Assembly: GCA_037190665.1 (NCBI GenBank)
Contig: JBBCJT010000215.1
Coordinates: 1-27,522 of the forward strand
Length of the DNA stretch: 27,522 bases
Direction of reading: 5' to 3'
DNA from: JBBCJT01 sp037190665
GTDB lineage: Bacteria; Pseudomonadota; Alphaproteobacteria; Acetobacterales; Acetobacteraceae
The notes under the pieces are model-generated. The model was not told the DNA's origin. It saw only the letters and a list, made by a program, of their open reading frames with translations, and did not search any database. Positions 21,443-27,522 of this stretch are shown here, one piece after another. Each line of letters begins with the position of its first letter. Within the stretch, counting starts at the first letter, position 1. Both the position numbers and the translations under genes were made by a program.

Positions 21443-23154
21443 GTTGTGTCTGACGCCTCCTTTTTAGGAGGTTCAGACAGGCGATTTGGCCGACGGCTCC
21501 TTCTGAAGGAAGCCCGGGTCAAGGGGCCGGTGGCCCCTTGCGGGTGCAGGACGCCCTGCCGGGGTGTGGGGCAGAGCCCCACGCCCTCCGCCGCGCGGCG
21601 CACGTTCCAGAACAGCGGATTGCTGGTGCGCAGGATGCCCGTGATCTCCGCGCGCCGTGCGATCGGCTGGTACCACTGGCCGATCGGAATGAACGGTACC
21701 TCGTCCCACACCGTGGTCTGGATGTCGCGCGCGATGGCCTGTTCGGCGGCGAGGTCCGGCGCGCGGTACCAGGCGGCGCGCAATGCCTCGAGCTTCGGAC
21801 TGGTCGGCCAGCCGAACCATGCGTTCGCGCCGTTGCCGCGCAGCGCGGTGTAGGCCGCCGGATTGGCGAAGGTGAGGCCGCCGCCGTAGGTGACGAAGGT
21901 GCTCCAGCCCCCCCGTTCGACCGGCTCGCGGCTGTTGCGCCGGGCGATGATGGTGCCCCAGTCGGCGGACACGTAGTCCACGTTCAGCCCGACCCGGTCG
22001 TACAGGTCGCGCGTGACCTGCGCGATCGCCTGCACCACCGGGAAATCCGATGGCGACAGCAGCACGACCTTCTCGCCCTTGTAGCCGGACTCGCGCACCA
22101 GCCGGCGCGCCAGTTCCACATCGCGCGGTCCCGTCAGCACCGACAGGCCGACGTCGTTGGCAAGCGGCGTGCCGAGCGGGAACACGCCCACGCCGGTACG
22201 GGCGAACGCGGTCTCGTTGCCCATGATCGCGGCGATGAAATCGGCCTGGTTCACCGCCGGCAGCAGCGCGCGGCGCAGCTTCGGATTGTCGAACGGCGGA
22301 TGCAGGTGATTGAAGCGGATGATGCCGACCGCGCCGGTCAGGTCCACCTCGGCATCGACGACCACGCCGCGGCTCGAGCGCAGCCGGGGCAGCAGGTCCG
22401 CAAGCGGCTGCTCGATCCAGTCCACCTCGCCGGTCTGCAACGCGGAGGCGGCGACCGCCGGGTCGGGCATCACCACCCATTCGACGCGGTCGAAATGCGC
22501 GACCTTGCCGCCGGCGATGAAGGATGCGGGCTCCTGCCGCGGCACGTAGCCCGCGAACCGGTCATAGACCGCGCGCACGCCCGAGACCCACTCGTCCCGC
22601 ACGAAGCGGAACGGCCCGCTGCCGACATACTCGGTGATCTGCTGGAACGCGTCGGTGCGCGCCATGCGCTCGGGCATGATGAAGCAGCCATCGGCCGCGA
22701 GCGCGTAGGGCAGGATCGGGAACGGCGTCTTCAGCCGGATCTCGATGCGCCGGTCGTCCAGCGCGTTCAGCGCATCGAGCTGGGTGAGGAACTGCTGTCC
22801 GAACCCGCTGCGCCGCGCCCAGCGCGCGACGGAGGCGATGCAGTCGGCCGCGCGCACCGGTTCTCCATCGTGGAACCGCAGTTCCGGCCGCAGGGTCAGC
22901 GTCCATCGCAGCCCCTCATCGGCCACCTCGTGCCCGGCCAGCATCTGCGGCTGCGCGGCGAGCGCCTCGTCGAGCCCGTAGAGCGTGTCCCAGATCAGGT
23001 AGGCGTGGTTGCGGGCGACGACGCTGGTCGTCCAGATCGGGTCCGGATTCTGAAGGTTTCCCTGCGGTACGAAGCGCAGGAGGCGGCCCGTCTGGGCAAG
23101 GGCGGGCGTGGCGAGCGTCCCGGCGGCGGCGGCCAGGAATGTCCTGCGCTTCAT
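21178..23154 (-). CDS. orphan family-5 ABC substrate-binding protein with a repeat-derived C-terminal extension
   Basis: A 658-codon frame. Residues 1-~20 are a leader (MKRRTFLAAAAGTLATPALA, with an RR pair, Sec or Tat). Residues to about 520 are a complete SBP_bac_5 protein, with RPELRFHDGEPVRAADCIAS, YVGSGPFRFVRDEW and the usual final segment EITGILRTSNPLFWNVRRA. Members normally stop near that point. Here no stop occurs: the frame continues through repeat copy C and the aldolase terminator, then antisense into the aldolase gene, to a TAA at 21178. The last ~135 residues are thus not family sequence. No permease or ATPase gene adjoins it, so it must use a transporter encoded elsewhere, or the Dpp-type one at 351-3693. 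A frameshift or sequencing error masking the original stop near 21590 is an alternative. Confidence 0.88.
   Translation of the reverse strand: MKRRTFLAAAAGTLATPALAQTGRLLRFVPQGNLQNPDPIWTTSVVARNHAYLIWDTLYGLDEALAAQPQMLAGHEVADEGLRWTLTLRPELRFHDGEPVRAADCIASVARWARRSGFGQQFLTQLDALNALDDRRIEIRLKTPFPILPYALAADGCFIMPERMARTDAFQQITEYVGSGPFRFVRDEWVSGVRAVYDRFAGYVPRQEPASFIAGGKVAHFDRVEWVVMPDPAVAASALQTGEVDWIEQPLADLLPRLRSSRGVVVDAEVDLTGAVGIIRFNHLHPPFDNPKLRRALLPAVNQADFIAAIMGNETAFARTGVGVFPLGTPLANDVGLSVLTGPRDVELARRLVRESGYKGEKVVLLSPSDFPVVQAIAQVTRDLYDRVGLNVDYVSADWGTIIARRNSREPVERGGWSTFVTYGGGLTFANPAAYTALRGNGANAWFGWPTSPKLEALRAAWYRAPDLAAEQAIARDIQTTVWDEVPFIPIGQWYQPIARRAEITGILRTSNPLFWNVRRAAEGVGLCPTPRQGVLHPQGATGPLTRASFRRSRRPNRLSEPPKKEASDTTHLASRAAATAAAIELRRTAASFPGVTKSKPSASRVRAAVPEEQKIPAISPRSVAACRAFDTAATTSGWSCSAFGAWPRSIARSLGPT
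21447..21479 (+). terminator. terminator-like stem-loop after the aldolase operon
   Basis: TGTCTGA (21447-21453) pairs with TCAGACA (21473-21479), and CCTCC (21456-21460) with GGAGG (21467-21471), around a TTTTTA loop. It begins four bases past the aldolase stop, the expected place for an operon terminator, although no U-run follows the stem. It abuts the repeat at 21479-21584. Confidence 0.65.
21479..21584. repeat. multi-hairpin palindromic repeat, copy C
   Basis: It is close to the reverse complement of copy A at 88-190. It starts with GCGATTTGGCCG, contains AAGGGGCC/GGCCCCTT with loop GGT (21521-21539), a decayed GCAGG/CCTGC hairpin, and GGGGC/GCCCC with loop AGA (21568-21580). It fills the space between the aldolase terminator and the core of the binding-protein gene, and forms part of that gene's open frame. 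Confidence 0.8.
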
Positions 23155-23259
23155 GGGGTCCCCCTTCGCGTGCAGGCCGGCGCGAGCGTGTCCTCTGCGC
23201 CGTCTTCGCGGCGCGGCCGGAAGCTTGCCACCGATGTGCGGGCGACAGAAGCGCGCCGC
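23155..23259. other. short intergenic region upstream of the orphan binding protein
   Basis: 105 bases separate the binding-protein start from the stop of the DUF599 gene, both on the minus strand. GGGGGAC lies next to the ATG at 23154 as a ribosome binding site. I see no clear promoter, operator palindrome or terminator; TGCATTCGAATGCA is absent. Confidence 0.4.
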
Positions 23260-23979
23260 TCAACGCCCCGTCAGCGGATTGCGTACATCGTGCCCCAGGG
23301 CGGCCAGCACCGCGCTTCGGAACTCGCGCCGGTACAGCACCACCACGACCCACAGGCTCGCCAGGGTGAGCGCGACGGGATGGATCAGCCACGCCAGCAG
23401 CGCGACGCCGAAGTAATAGGCGCGGATCCCGCCCGTCAGGTGGAACGCCCCGCGATTGGCCACGCCGGCGGCGACCTCGGCGATCGCCATCGCCTCCTCC
23501 GCGCGGTCGGGGTCCTTCGCGTCCGGGATCGCACCGATGGCGATGGCGGCATAGTTGAACTGCCGCAGCGCCCAGGTGAGGCGGAAGAACGAATAGACGA
23601 ACATGACCGCCAGCGTGATGAGCTGCACCTCGAACCGCACCGGATGCGGCGGCGCGGCGAAGGGAAGCTCGGCGACGAGGTTCAGCACCCGCTCCCCTGC
23701 CCCCAGCATCGCCACCAGCCCGCCGATGACGAAGATGGTCGTGGTGGCGAAGAACTGGACGCTGCGCGACAGGCTCGTGACGATCTGGGTGTCCACGATC
23801 CGGTTCTCGCGGCTCGCGGTCTGCCGCAGCCAGCGCAGCCGCCACGTGTCCATCGCCGCGAGCACGCTGCGGCGGCGCACGGCCGCGGTCCAGTCCACGA
23901 CGATCGTGTAGCCGGCATTGCAGGCCAGGAAGACGGCCATGCCGATCAGGTCGAGCGCGGTGAAGGGCCCGAGGCTCAT
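23260..23979 (-). CDS. DUF599 family membrane protein
   Basis: A 239-residue multi-pass inner-membrane protein of the uncharacterised DUF599 family. Hydrophobic segments lie at the N-terminus (ALDLIGMAVFLACNAGYTIV), in the middle (TTTIFVIGGLVAMLGAGE and LITLAVMFVYSFFRL) and at the C-terminus (FGVALLAWLIHPVALTLASLWVVVVLY). The conserved core includes RFTWALRQFNY-like residues (FRLTWALRQFNY) and NRGAFHLTGGIRAYYFG. The ATG at 23979 overlaps the stop of the LysR gene (ATGA), so it is translated with that regulator. Its function is unknown. Confidence 0.88.
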   Translation of the reverse strand: MSLGPFTALDLIGMAVFLACNAGYTIVVDWTAAVRRRSVLAAMDTWRLRWLRQTASRENRIVDTQIVTSLSRSVQFFATTTIFVIGGLVAMLGAGERVLNLVAELPFAAPPHPVRFEVQLITLAVMFVYSFFRLTWALRQFNYAAIAIGAIPDAKDPDRAEEAMAIAEVAAGVANRGAFHLTGGIRAYYFGVALLAWLIHPVALTLASLWVVVVLYRREFRSAVLAALGHDVRNPLTGR

Positions 23980-24884
23980 GTGTCCCCGAACGTGGCGGTG
24001 ATCAGCCCGCGCAGCCAGCGCTCGGCCGGGTCGGTGTCCGCCGCGGCGCGCCAGGCGAGCTGGATCTGGCTGACCGGGAACGGCACGGGCGGCGGCTCGA
24101 TGCGCAGGCCCGCGCGTTCGGCCAGCGCCTCGGCGACGAAATCGCTGACGGTCGCGATCATGTCCGTGCCCTTCAGCACGTTCGGCAGGATGGCGAAATC
24201 CGGCACGCCGAGCACGACGCGCCGCCGATGGCCCTGTTCGGCCAGCACGCGGTCCGCGATCCCGTACAGATCGCCCGACGGCGTGACCAGCACGTGCGGA
24301 CGGGCGGCGTATTCCTCCACCGTCAGCGTCCCCGGCGCATCGTCGCCGCGCAGTACGCGCCAGCCGGTCCGGCGCAGCGTGCGGACGCGTGTGGTCGCCG
24401 GCAGGTCCCGGCCCAGATAGCCGATCGCGGTCGAGACATCGCCGTGCGCGAGCATGCGCGGCGCCTCGGTGAAATCGGCATGGCGGATGTTGAGCGCGCA
24501 GCCCGGCGCCTCCGCACGCAGCCGCCGCAGCAACGCGGGCAGCATCGCGACCGCGACCGAATCCGGCATGCCGATGCGGAATTCCCGCGCATCCGTCGCC
24601 GGATCGAAGGGAATGGCGCCGGTCAGCGCCGAGGTGATCGCCTGCAGGGCGGGATCGAGCCGTTCCCACAGCTCCTGCGCGCGCGCCGTCGGCTCGATGG
24701 CGCGGCCGACGCGGACGAACAGCTCGTCGCGGAACAGCTCCCGCAGCCGCGCCAGCGCGGCCGAGGTGGCGGACTGGCTGAGGAACAGCTTCTGCCCCGC
24801 GCGCGTGACGGAGCGTTCGCGCATCAGCGCTGCAAAGACGGTCAGCAGGTTGAGGTCGGCGCGGCGCGGATCGATATCCCCCAT
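23976..24884 (-). CDS. LysR-family transcriptional regulator
   Basis: A 302-residue LysR-type regulator. The winged helix-turn-helix occupies residues ~8-65 (LNLLTVFAALMRERSVTRAGQKLFLSQSATSAALARLREL), followed by the two-lobed substrate-binding domain (FRIGMPDSVAVAMLPALLRRL onwards, to FGDT). The DLNLLTVFAALM opening resembles the NodD/NahR-like branch. The start is the ATG at 24884 (MGDIDPRRADLNLL); an upstream in-frame extension overlaps the intergenic space. It is divergent from ada with 113 bases between starts and coupled to the DUF599 gene, which is a likely target. Confidence 0.9.
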   Translation of the reverse strand: MGDIDPRRADLNLLTVFAALMRERSVTRAGQKLFLSQSATSAALARLRELFRDELFVRVGRAIEPTARAQELWERLDPALQAITSALTGAIPFDPATDAREFRIGMPDSVAVAMLPALLRRLRAEAPGCALNIRHADFTEAPRMLAHGDVSTAIGYLGRDLPATTRVRTLRRTGWRVLRGDDAPGTLTVEEYAARPHVLVTPSGDLYGIADRVLAEQGHRRRVVLGVPDFAILPNVLKGTDMIATVSDFVAEALAERAGLRIEPPPVPFPVSQIQLAWRAAADTDPAERWLRGLITATFGDT

Positions 24885-24997
24885 CCGGCGATCTTGGCCG
24901 ATCGCCTCGCGCCGTGGGAACGGCGCATGCCGGCGCAATCCGCGGAAGGCGCGAAACGGGCCGCCCGGGCAGGATGAGGCCAGCACAGGAGAATGCC
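24885..24997. promoter_or_regulatory. divergent intergenic region, LysR versus ada
   Basis: 113 bases must contain promoters for both genes. AGGAG at 24987-24991 is the ribosome binding site for ada. I found no convincing -35/-10 pair or T-N11-A style LysR box by eye. An Ada-type box (AAT/GCAA pattern) is not evident either. Confidence 0.35.
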
Positions 24998-26050
24998 ATG
25001 CTCGACGCCATGACCGATCCGGACGCTCTGCGCTGGGAGCAGCTCCTCCGCCGCGAGGACGCGGGCTTCATCTACGCCGTCTCCACGATGGGCGTGTATT
25101 GCCGCGCGGGCTGCCCGTCACGTCGGCCTCTGCGCCGTAACGTGTTGTTCTTTCATGATTGTTCGGAAGCAGAGGCGGCCGGGTTCCGGGCCTGCAAGCG
25201 GTGCGATCCGAAGGGCGAGCGCGCGGCGATCGCGAGCGCGGCGGTGAAGGAGGCGGTGGCCATGATCGAATCGGCCGAGGACATGCCGGGGCTCGATCGC
25301 CTCGCCAGCCGGGCGGGCTATTCCAAGTATCACTTCCTGCGCCTGTTCAAGGAGCATACCGGCGTCACCCCCCGCAGCTACGCGGAAGGGGTGAAGGCGC
25401 GGCGGCTGCAGGCGGCGCTGGCCCGGGGCGAGCGCGTGGCCGATGCGGTGGCCGGCGCCGGGTTCGGCAGCGAGAGCCGTGTCTACGAGGACACCGCCCG
25501 GCACCTGGGCATGCGCCCCGGCGCGGCAAGGCGCGGCGGCGCAGGCGAGACGATCCGCACCGCCTTCGGCGACGGCCCGTTCGGCCGCGTGCTGGTGGGC
25601 GCGACCGAGGCCGGGGTGTGCTTCATCGGCTTCGCCGAACCGGACGACGCGCTGATGGGCGATCTGCGGCGGCGTTTCCCGCAGGCGCGCATCGTGATGG
25701 ACGATGCCGGTCTCGCGGACACGCTGCGCGCGGTGCTGGACTTCCTGCGCGAGCCACGCGCCGCGCTCGACCTGCCGCTCGACCTTCGGGGCACCGCCTT
25801 CCAGAAGCGGGTGTGGGACACGCTGCGGACGATCCCGCCCGGGCAGACGCGCAGCTATGGCGAGGTGGCGGCGATGCTGGGCGCGCCGAAGGCCGTGCGC
25901 GCGGTGGCGCGGTCCTGCGCGACCAACCCGGTTTCGCTGGCGGTGCCTTGCCACCGGGTCGTGGGCAGCGACGGCAGCCTGACCGGCTACCGCTGGGGCA
26001 TTCCGCGCAAGCGGGAGCTGCTGGCGCGGGAGGCCGAAGAGGCGAAGTGA
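24998..26050 (+). CDS. ada: Ada, bifunctional DNA-repair methyltransferase and transcriptional activator
   Basis: A 350-residue protein with the full three-part Ada layout. Residues 1-~75 form the zinc-binding N-terminal domain, with Cys35 and Cys39 (GVYCRAGCPSRRP) and Cys66 and Cys69 (FRACKRC); the first is the expected acceptor of methyl groups from DNA phosphotriesters. Residues ~85-175 are an AraC-type double helix-turn-helix (GLDRLASRAGYSKYHFLRLF). Residues ~185-345 are the O6-methylguanine methyltransferase, with acceptor Cys318 in the PCHRV motif. It removes alkyl groups from DNA and, once methylated, activates its own gene. AGGAG precedes the ATG at 24998 by six bases, so this start is preferred over an upstream in-frame ATG at 24914. 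Confidence 0.95.
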   Translation: MLDAMTDPDALRWEQLLRREDAGFIYAVSTMGVYCRAGCPSRRPLRRNVLFFHDCSEAEAAGFRACKRCDPKGERAAIASAAVKEAVAMIESAEDMPGLDRLASRAGYSKYHFLRLFKEHTGVTPRSYAEGVKARRLQAALARGERVADAVAGAGFGSESRVYEDTARHLGMRPGAARRGGAGETIRTAFGDGPFGRVLVGATEAGVCFIGFAEPDDALMGDLRRRFPQARIVMDDAGLADTLRAVLDFLREPRAALDLPLDLRGTAFQKRVWDTLRTIPPGQTRSYGEVAAMLGAPKAVRAVARSCATNPVSLAVPCHRVVGSDGSLTGYRWGIPRKRELLAREAEEAK

Positions 26051-26073
26051 GGGCCGTCGTTAGGCCGGCCTCC

Positions 26074-26108
26074 CTCACCCCAACAGTGGTGGAGAGGGCC
26101 GGGGTGAG
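26074..26108. terminator. palindromic intergenic hairpin between convergent ada and corC-type genes
   Basis: CTCACCCC (26074-26081) pairs with GGGGTGAG (26101-26108) around an AT-poor 19-base loop containing TGGTGGAGAGGGCC. The CTCACCCC...GGGGTGAG form with an inner GGAGAGGG resembles palindromic repeats common in proteobacterial genomes. It follows the ada stop by 23 bases and precedes the convergent gene's stop at 26160, so it probably ends one or both transcripts. Confidence 0.5.
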
Positions 26109-26159
26109 AGGCTGCGAGAACAGTCGCGCTTATAGCCGGCAGGGCCTCCCCCACCGCCT

Positions 26160-27455
26160 CTACCCGTCCGTCACCTCACGGCTGGCCAGCACCTTGTCCG
26201 CGCGGCGGCCGTCCATATCCACCACCTCGAACCGCCACCCGCCATAGACGATGCGATCCCCGGTGCGCGGCACCCTCTGCAGCAGCGCGAGGATCAGCCC
26301 GCCCAGCGAGTGGTAGCTGCCCTCGGCCGGCACCTGGTGCAGGCCGAGCCGCGATTTCCCCTCATCGACCGGCATCAGCCCGTCGAGCAGCAGCGACCCG
26401 TCGGCGCGCTCGTGCACGGCATCCTCCGGCAGGTCGTCGGCGGCGGCGAGTTCGCCCACGATCGCCTCCAGCACGTCGGACGCCGTCACCACGCCCTCGA
26501 AGCTGCCGTACTCGTCCATCACCAGCGCCATGCCCAGCGGATCGGCGCGCATCCGCTCCAGCGCGTCCAGCGCGGTGATGGTGTCGGGCAGGACGGTCGC
26601 CTGCCGCAGCACGTCGGTCACCGTGAAGCCCGCCCCGTCCAGCAGCCGGTCGAGGATGTCCTTCGCCTGGATCACGCCGACGACGTTGTCGATCGACCCG
26701 TCGCCGACCACGAAGCGGCTGTGCGGCGCGGCCTTGATGCGGGCGGCGATCTCGGCCTGCGGCTCGGAACGGTCGATCCAGGCGATCTCCGTGCGCGGCG
26801 TCATCAGCGCGCGGACCGGCCGGTCGGCGAGGCGAAGGACGCGGGCGATCATGTCCCGCTCCTCCAGCTCCAGCACGCCGGCCTGCGCGCCCTCCTCCAC
26901 CAGCGCCTTCACCTCTTCTTCGGTCACCTGTGTGTCGAGCGGCCGGTGGGCGCCGAACAGGCGCAGCACGAGGCTGGAGGATCGGCCCAGCAGCCAGACG
27001 ATCGGACCGGAGACGCGGGAGAGGGTGCTCAGCGGCCGGGCGACGCGGGCGGCGATCCGCTCCGGGGCACGGAGCGCGAGCTGCTTGGGCACGAGCTCGC
27101 CGAGGATCAGCGACAGGTAGGTGATCAGGATGACCACCAGCCCGAAGGCGATCTCCTCGCCATAGGGCGCGGCGCCGATCGAATCGAACCAGCGCCCTAA
27201 CGTGGTGGCGAGCCGCGCGCCGCCGAACGCACCGGCGAGGATGCCCACCAGCGTGATGCCGACCTGGACGGTCGGCAGGAAACGCTCCGGCTCCGCGGCG
27301 AGATCGGCGGCCGCGGCGGCACCTTTGTCTCCCGCCCGCTCCATGGCCGAAAGCCGCGACCGGCGGGATGAGACAAGGGCGAGCTCGCTCATGGCGAAAA
27401 CGCCGTTGAGCGCCACAAGTACCAGAATCAAAAGTATTTCTGCCGTTATTCCCAT
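26160..27455 (-). CDS. CNNM/CorC/HlyC-family membrane protein (DUF21-CBS-CorC)
   Basis: A 431-residue inner-membrane protein. The N-terminal DUF21/CNNM transmembrane domain spans about residues 1-190 (starting ILLILVLVALNGVFAMSELAL, with later helices in LVVILITYLSLILGELVPKQLAL). Two CBS domains (about 205-330) include VRALMTPRTEIAWIDRS and DPLGMALVMDEYGSFEGVVTASD. A C-terminal CorC_HlyC domain (about 345-425, RADGSLLLDGLMPVDE, VPRTGDRIVYGGWRFEVVDMDGRRADKV) follows. Relatives are linked to magnesium/cobalt efflux or ion homeostasis; the older name haemolysin is misleading. The ATG at 27455 has GAGGGG upstream. The last 67 bases of the window, upstream of this gene, show no other feature. Confidence 0.93.
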   Translation of the reverse strand: MGITAEILLILVLVALNGVFAMSELALVSSRRSRLSAMERAGDKGAAAAADLAAEPERFLPTVQVGITLVGILAGAFGGARLATTLGRWFDSIGAAPYGEEIAFGLVVILITYLSLILGELVPKQLALRAPERIAARVARPLSTLSRVSGPIVWLLGRSSSLVLRLFGAHRPLDTQVTEEEVKALVEEGAQAGVLELEERDMIARVLRLADRPVRALMTPRTEIAWIDRSEPQAEIAARIKAAPHSRFVVGDGSIDNVVGVIQAKDILDRLLDGAGFTVTDVLRQATVLPDTITALDALERMRADPLGMALVMDEYGSFEGVVTASDVLEAIVGELAAADDLPEDAVHERADGSLLLDGLMPVDEGKSRLGLHQVPAEGSYHSLGGLILALLQRVPRTGDRIVYGGWRFEVVDMDGRRADKVLASREVTDG

Positions 27456-27522
27456 CAGACCACCCCTCGACCGGTCTTCTTAGCGCGCCGCAGCCGCGGC
27501 GTCTCGCATTGCCCTGATAAAG

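Overview
The window is a high-GC, densely coded chromosomal segment with many overlapping start/stop codons. Gene content (solute-binding ABC systems, GntR/LacI/LysR regulators, HpcH aldolase, DUF599) and recurrent GC-rich multi-hairpin intergenic repeats fit an alphaproteobacterium, most like Acetobacteraceae (Roseomonas-type). That assignment is inference, because no rRNA or other marker gene is present. No tRNA, rRNA, CRISPR array, insertion sequence or phage gene was recognised.

Region 1 (1-9650) is an uptake and processing cluster. On the minus strand, reading from 7273 down to 351, there is an alpha/beta hydrolase, a family-5 peptide-type binding protein, a C45/isopenicillin-N-acyltransferase-like Ntn hydrolase, two Dpp/Opp-type permeases and a fused double ATPase. 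Divergent from it are a GntR regulator with two winged-helix segments and a class III omega-amino acid:pyruvate aminotransferase. An AT-rich 30-bp inverted repeat lies just before the aminotransferase. A plausible reading is import of an acylated or amide-linked omega-amino compound, amide cleavage by the Ntn hydrolase, then transamination.

Region 2 (9928-21442) is the most interesting part: a LacI-family regulon of four transcription units. They are (a) an NTF2/SnoaL-like tandem-domain protein plus an asparaginase-family amidohydrolase (minus); (b) a bicupin plus the LacI regulator (plus); (c) a CUT1-type ABC importer, binding protein-permease-permease-ATPase (minus); and (d) a sarcosine/N-methyltryptophan-oxidase-like flavoenzyme, an alpha/beta hydrolase and an HpcH/HpaI aldolase (plus). 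Three exact copies of the 14-bp palindrome TGCATTCGAATGCA and one 12/14 copy lie in the two divergent promoter regions, two per region, and nowhere else that I noticed. This ties the units into one candidate regulon for import and breakdown of an unidentified compound, with amide hydrolysis, amine oxidation and aldol cleavage as the likely steps.

Region 3 (21443-27522) holds an orphan family-5 binding protein whose reading frame runs through a palindromic repeat into the antisense of the aldolase gene, a DUF599 membrane protein coupled to a LysR regulator, a divergent full-length Ada methyltransferase/regulator, and a CorC/HlyC-type CBS membrane protein.

A family of roughly 100-bp multi-hairpin repeats occurs at 88-190, 258-346 and 21479-21584, with a short relative at 9652-9695. 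The copy at the left edge surrounds a very stable 27-bp stem.
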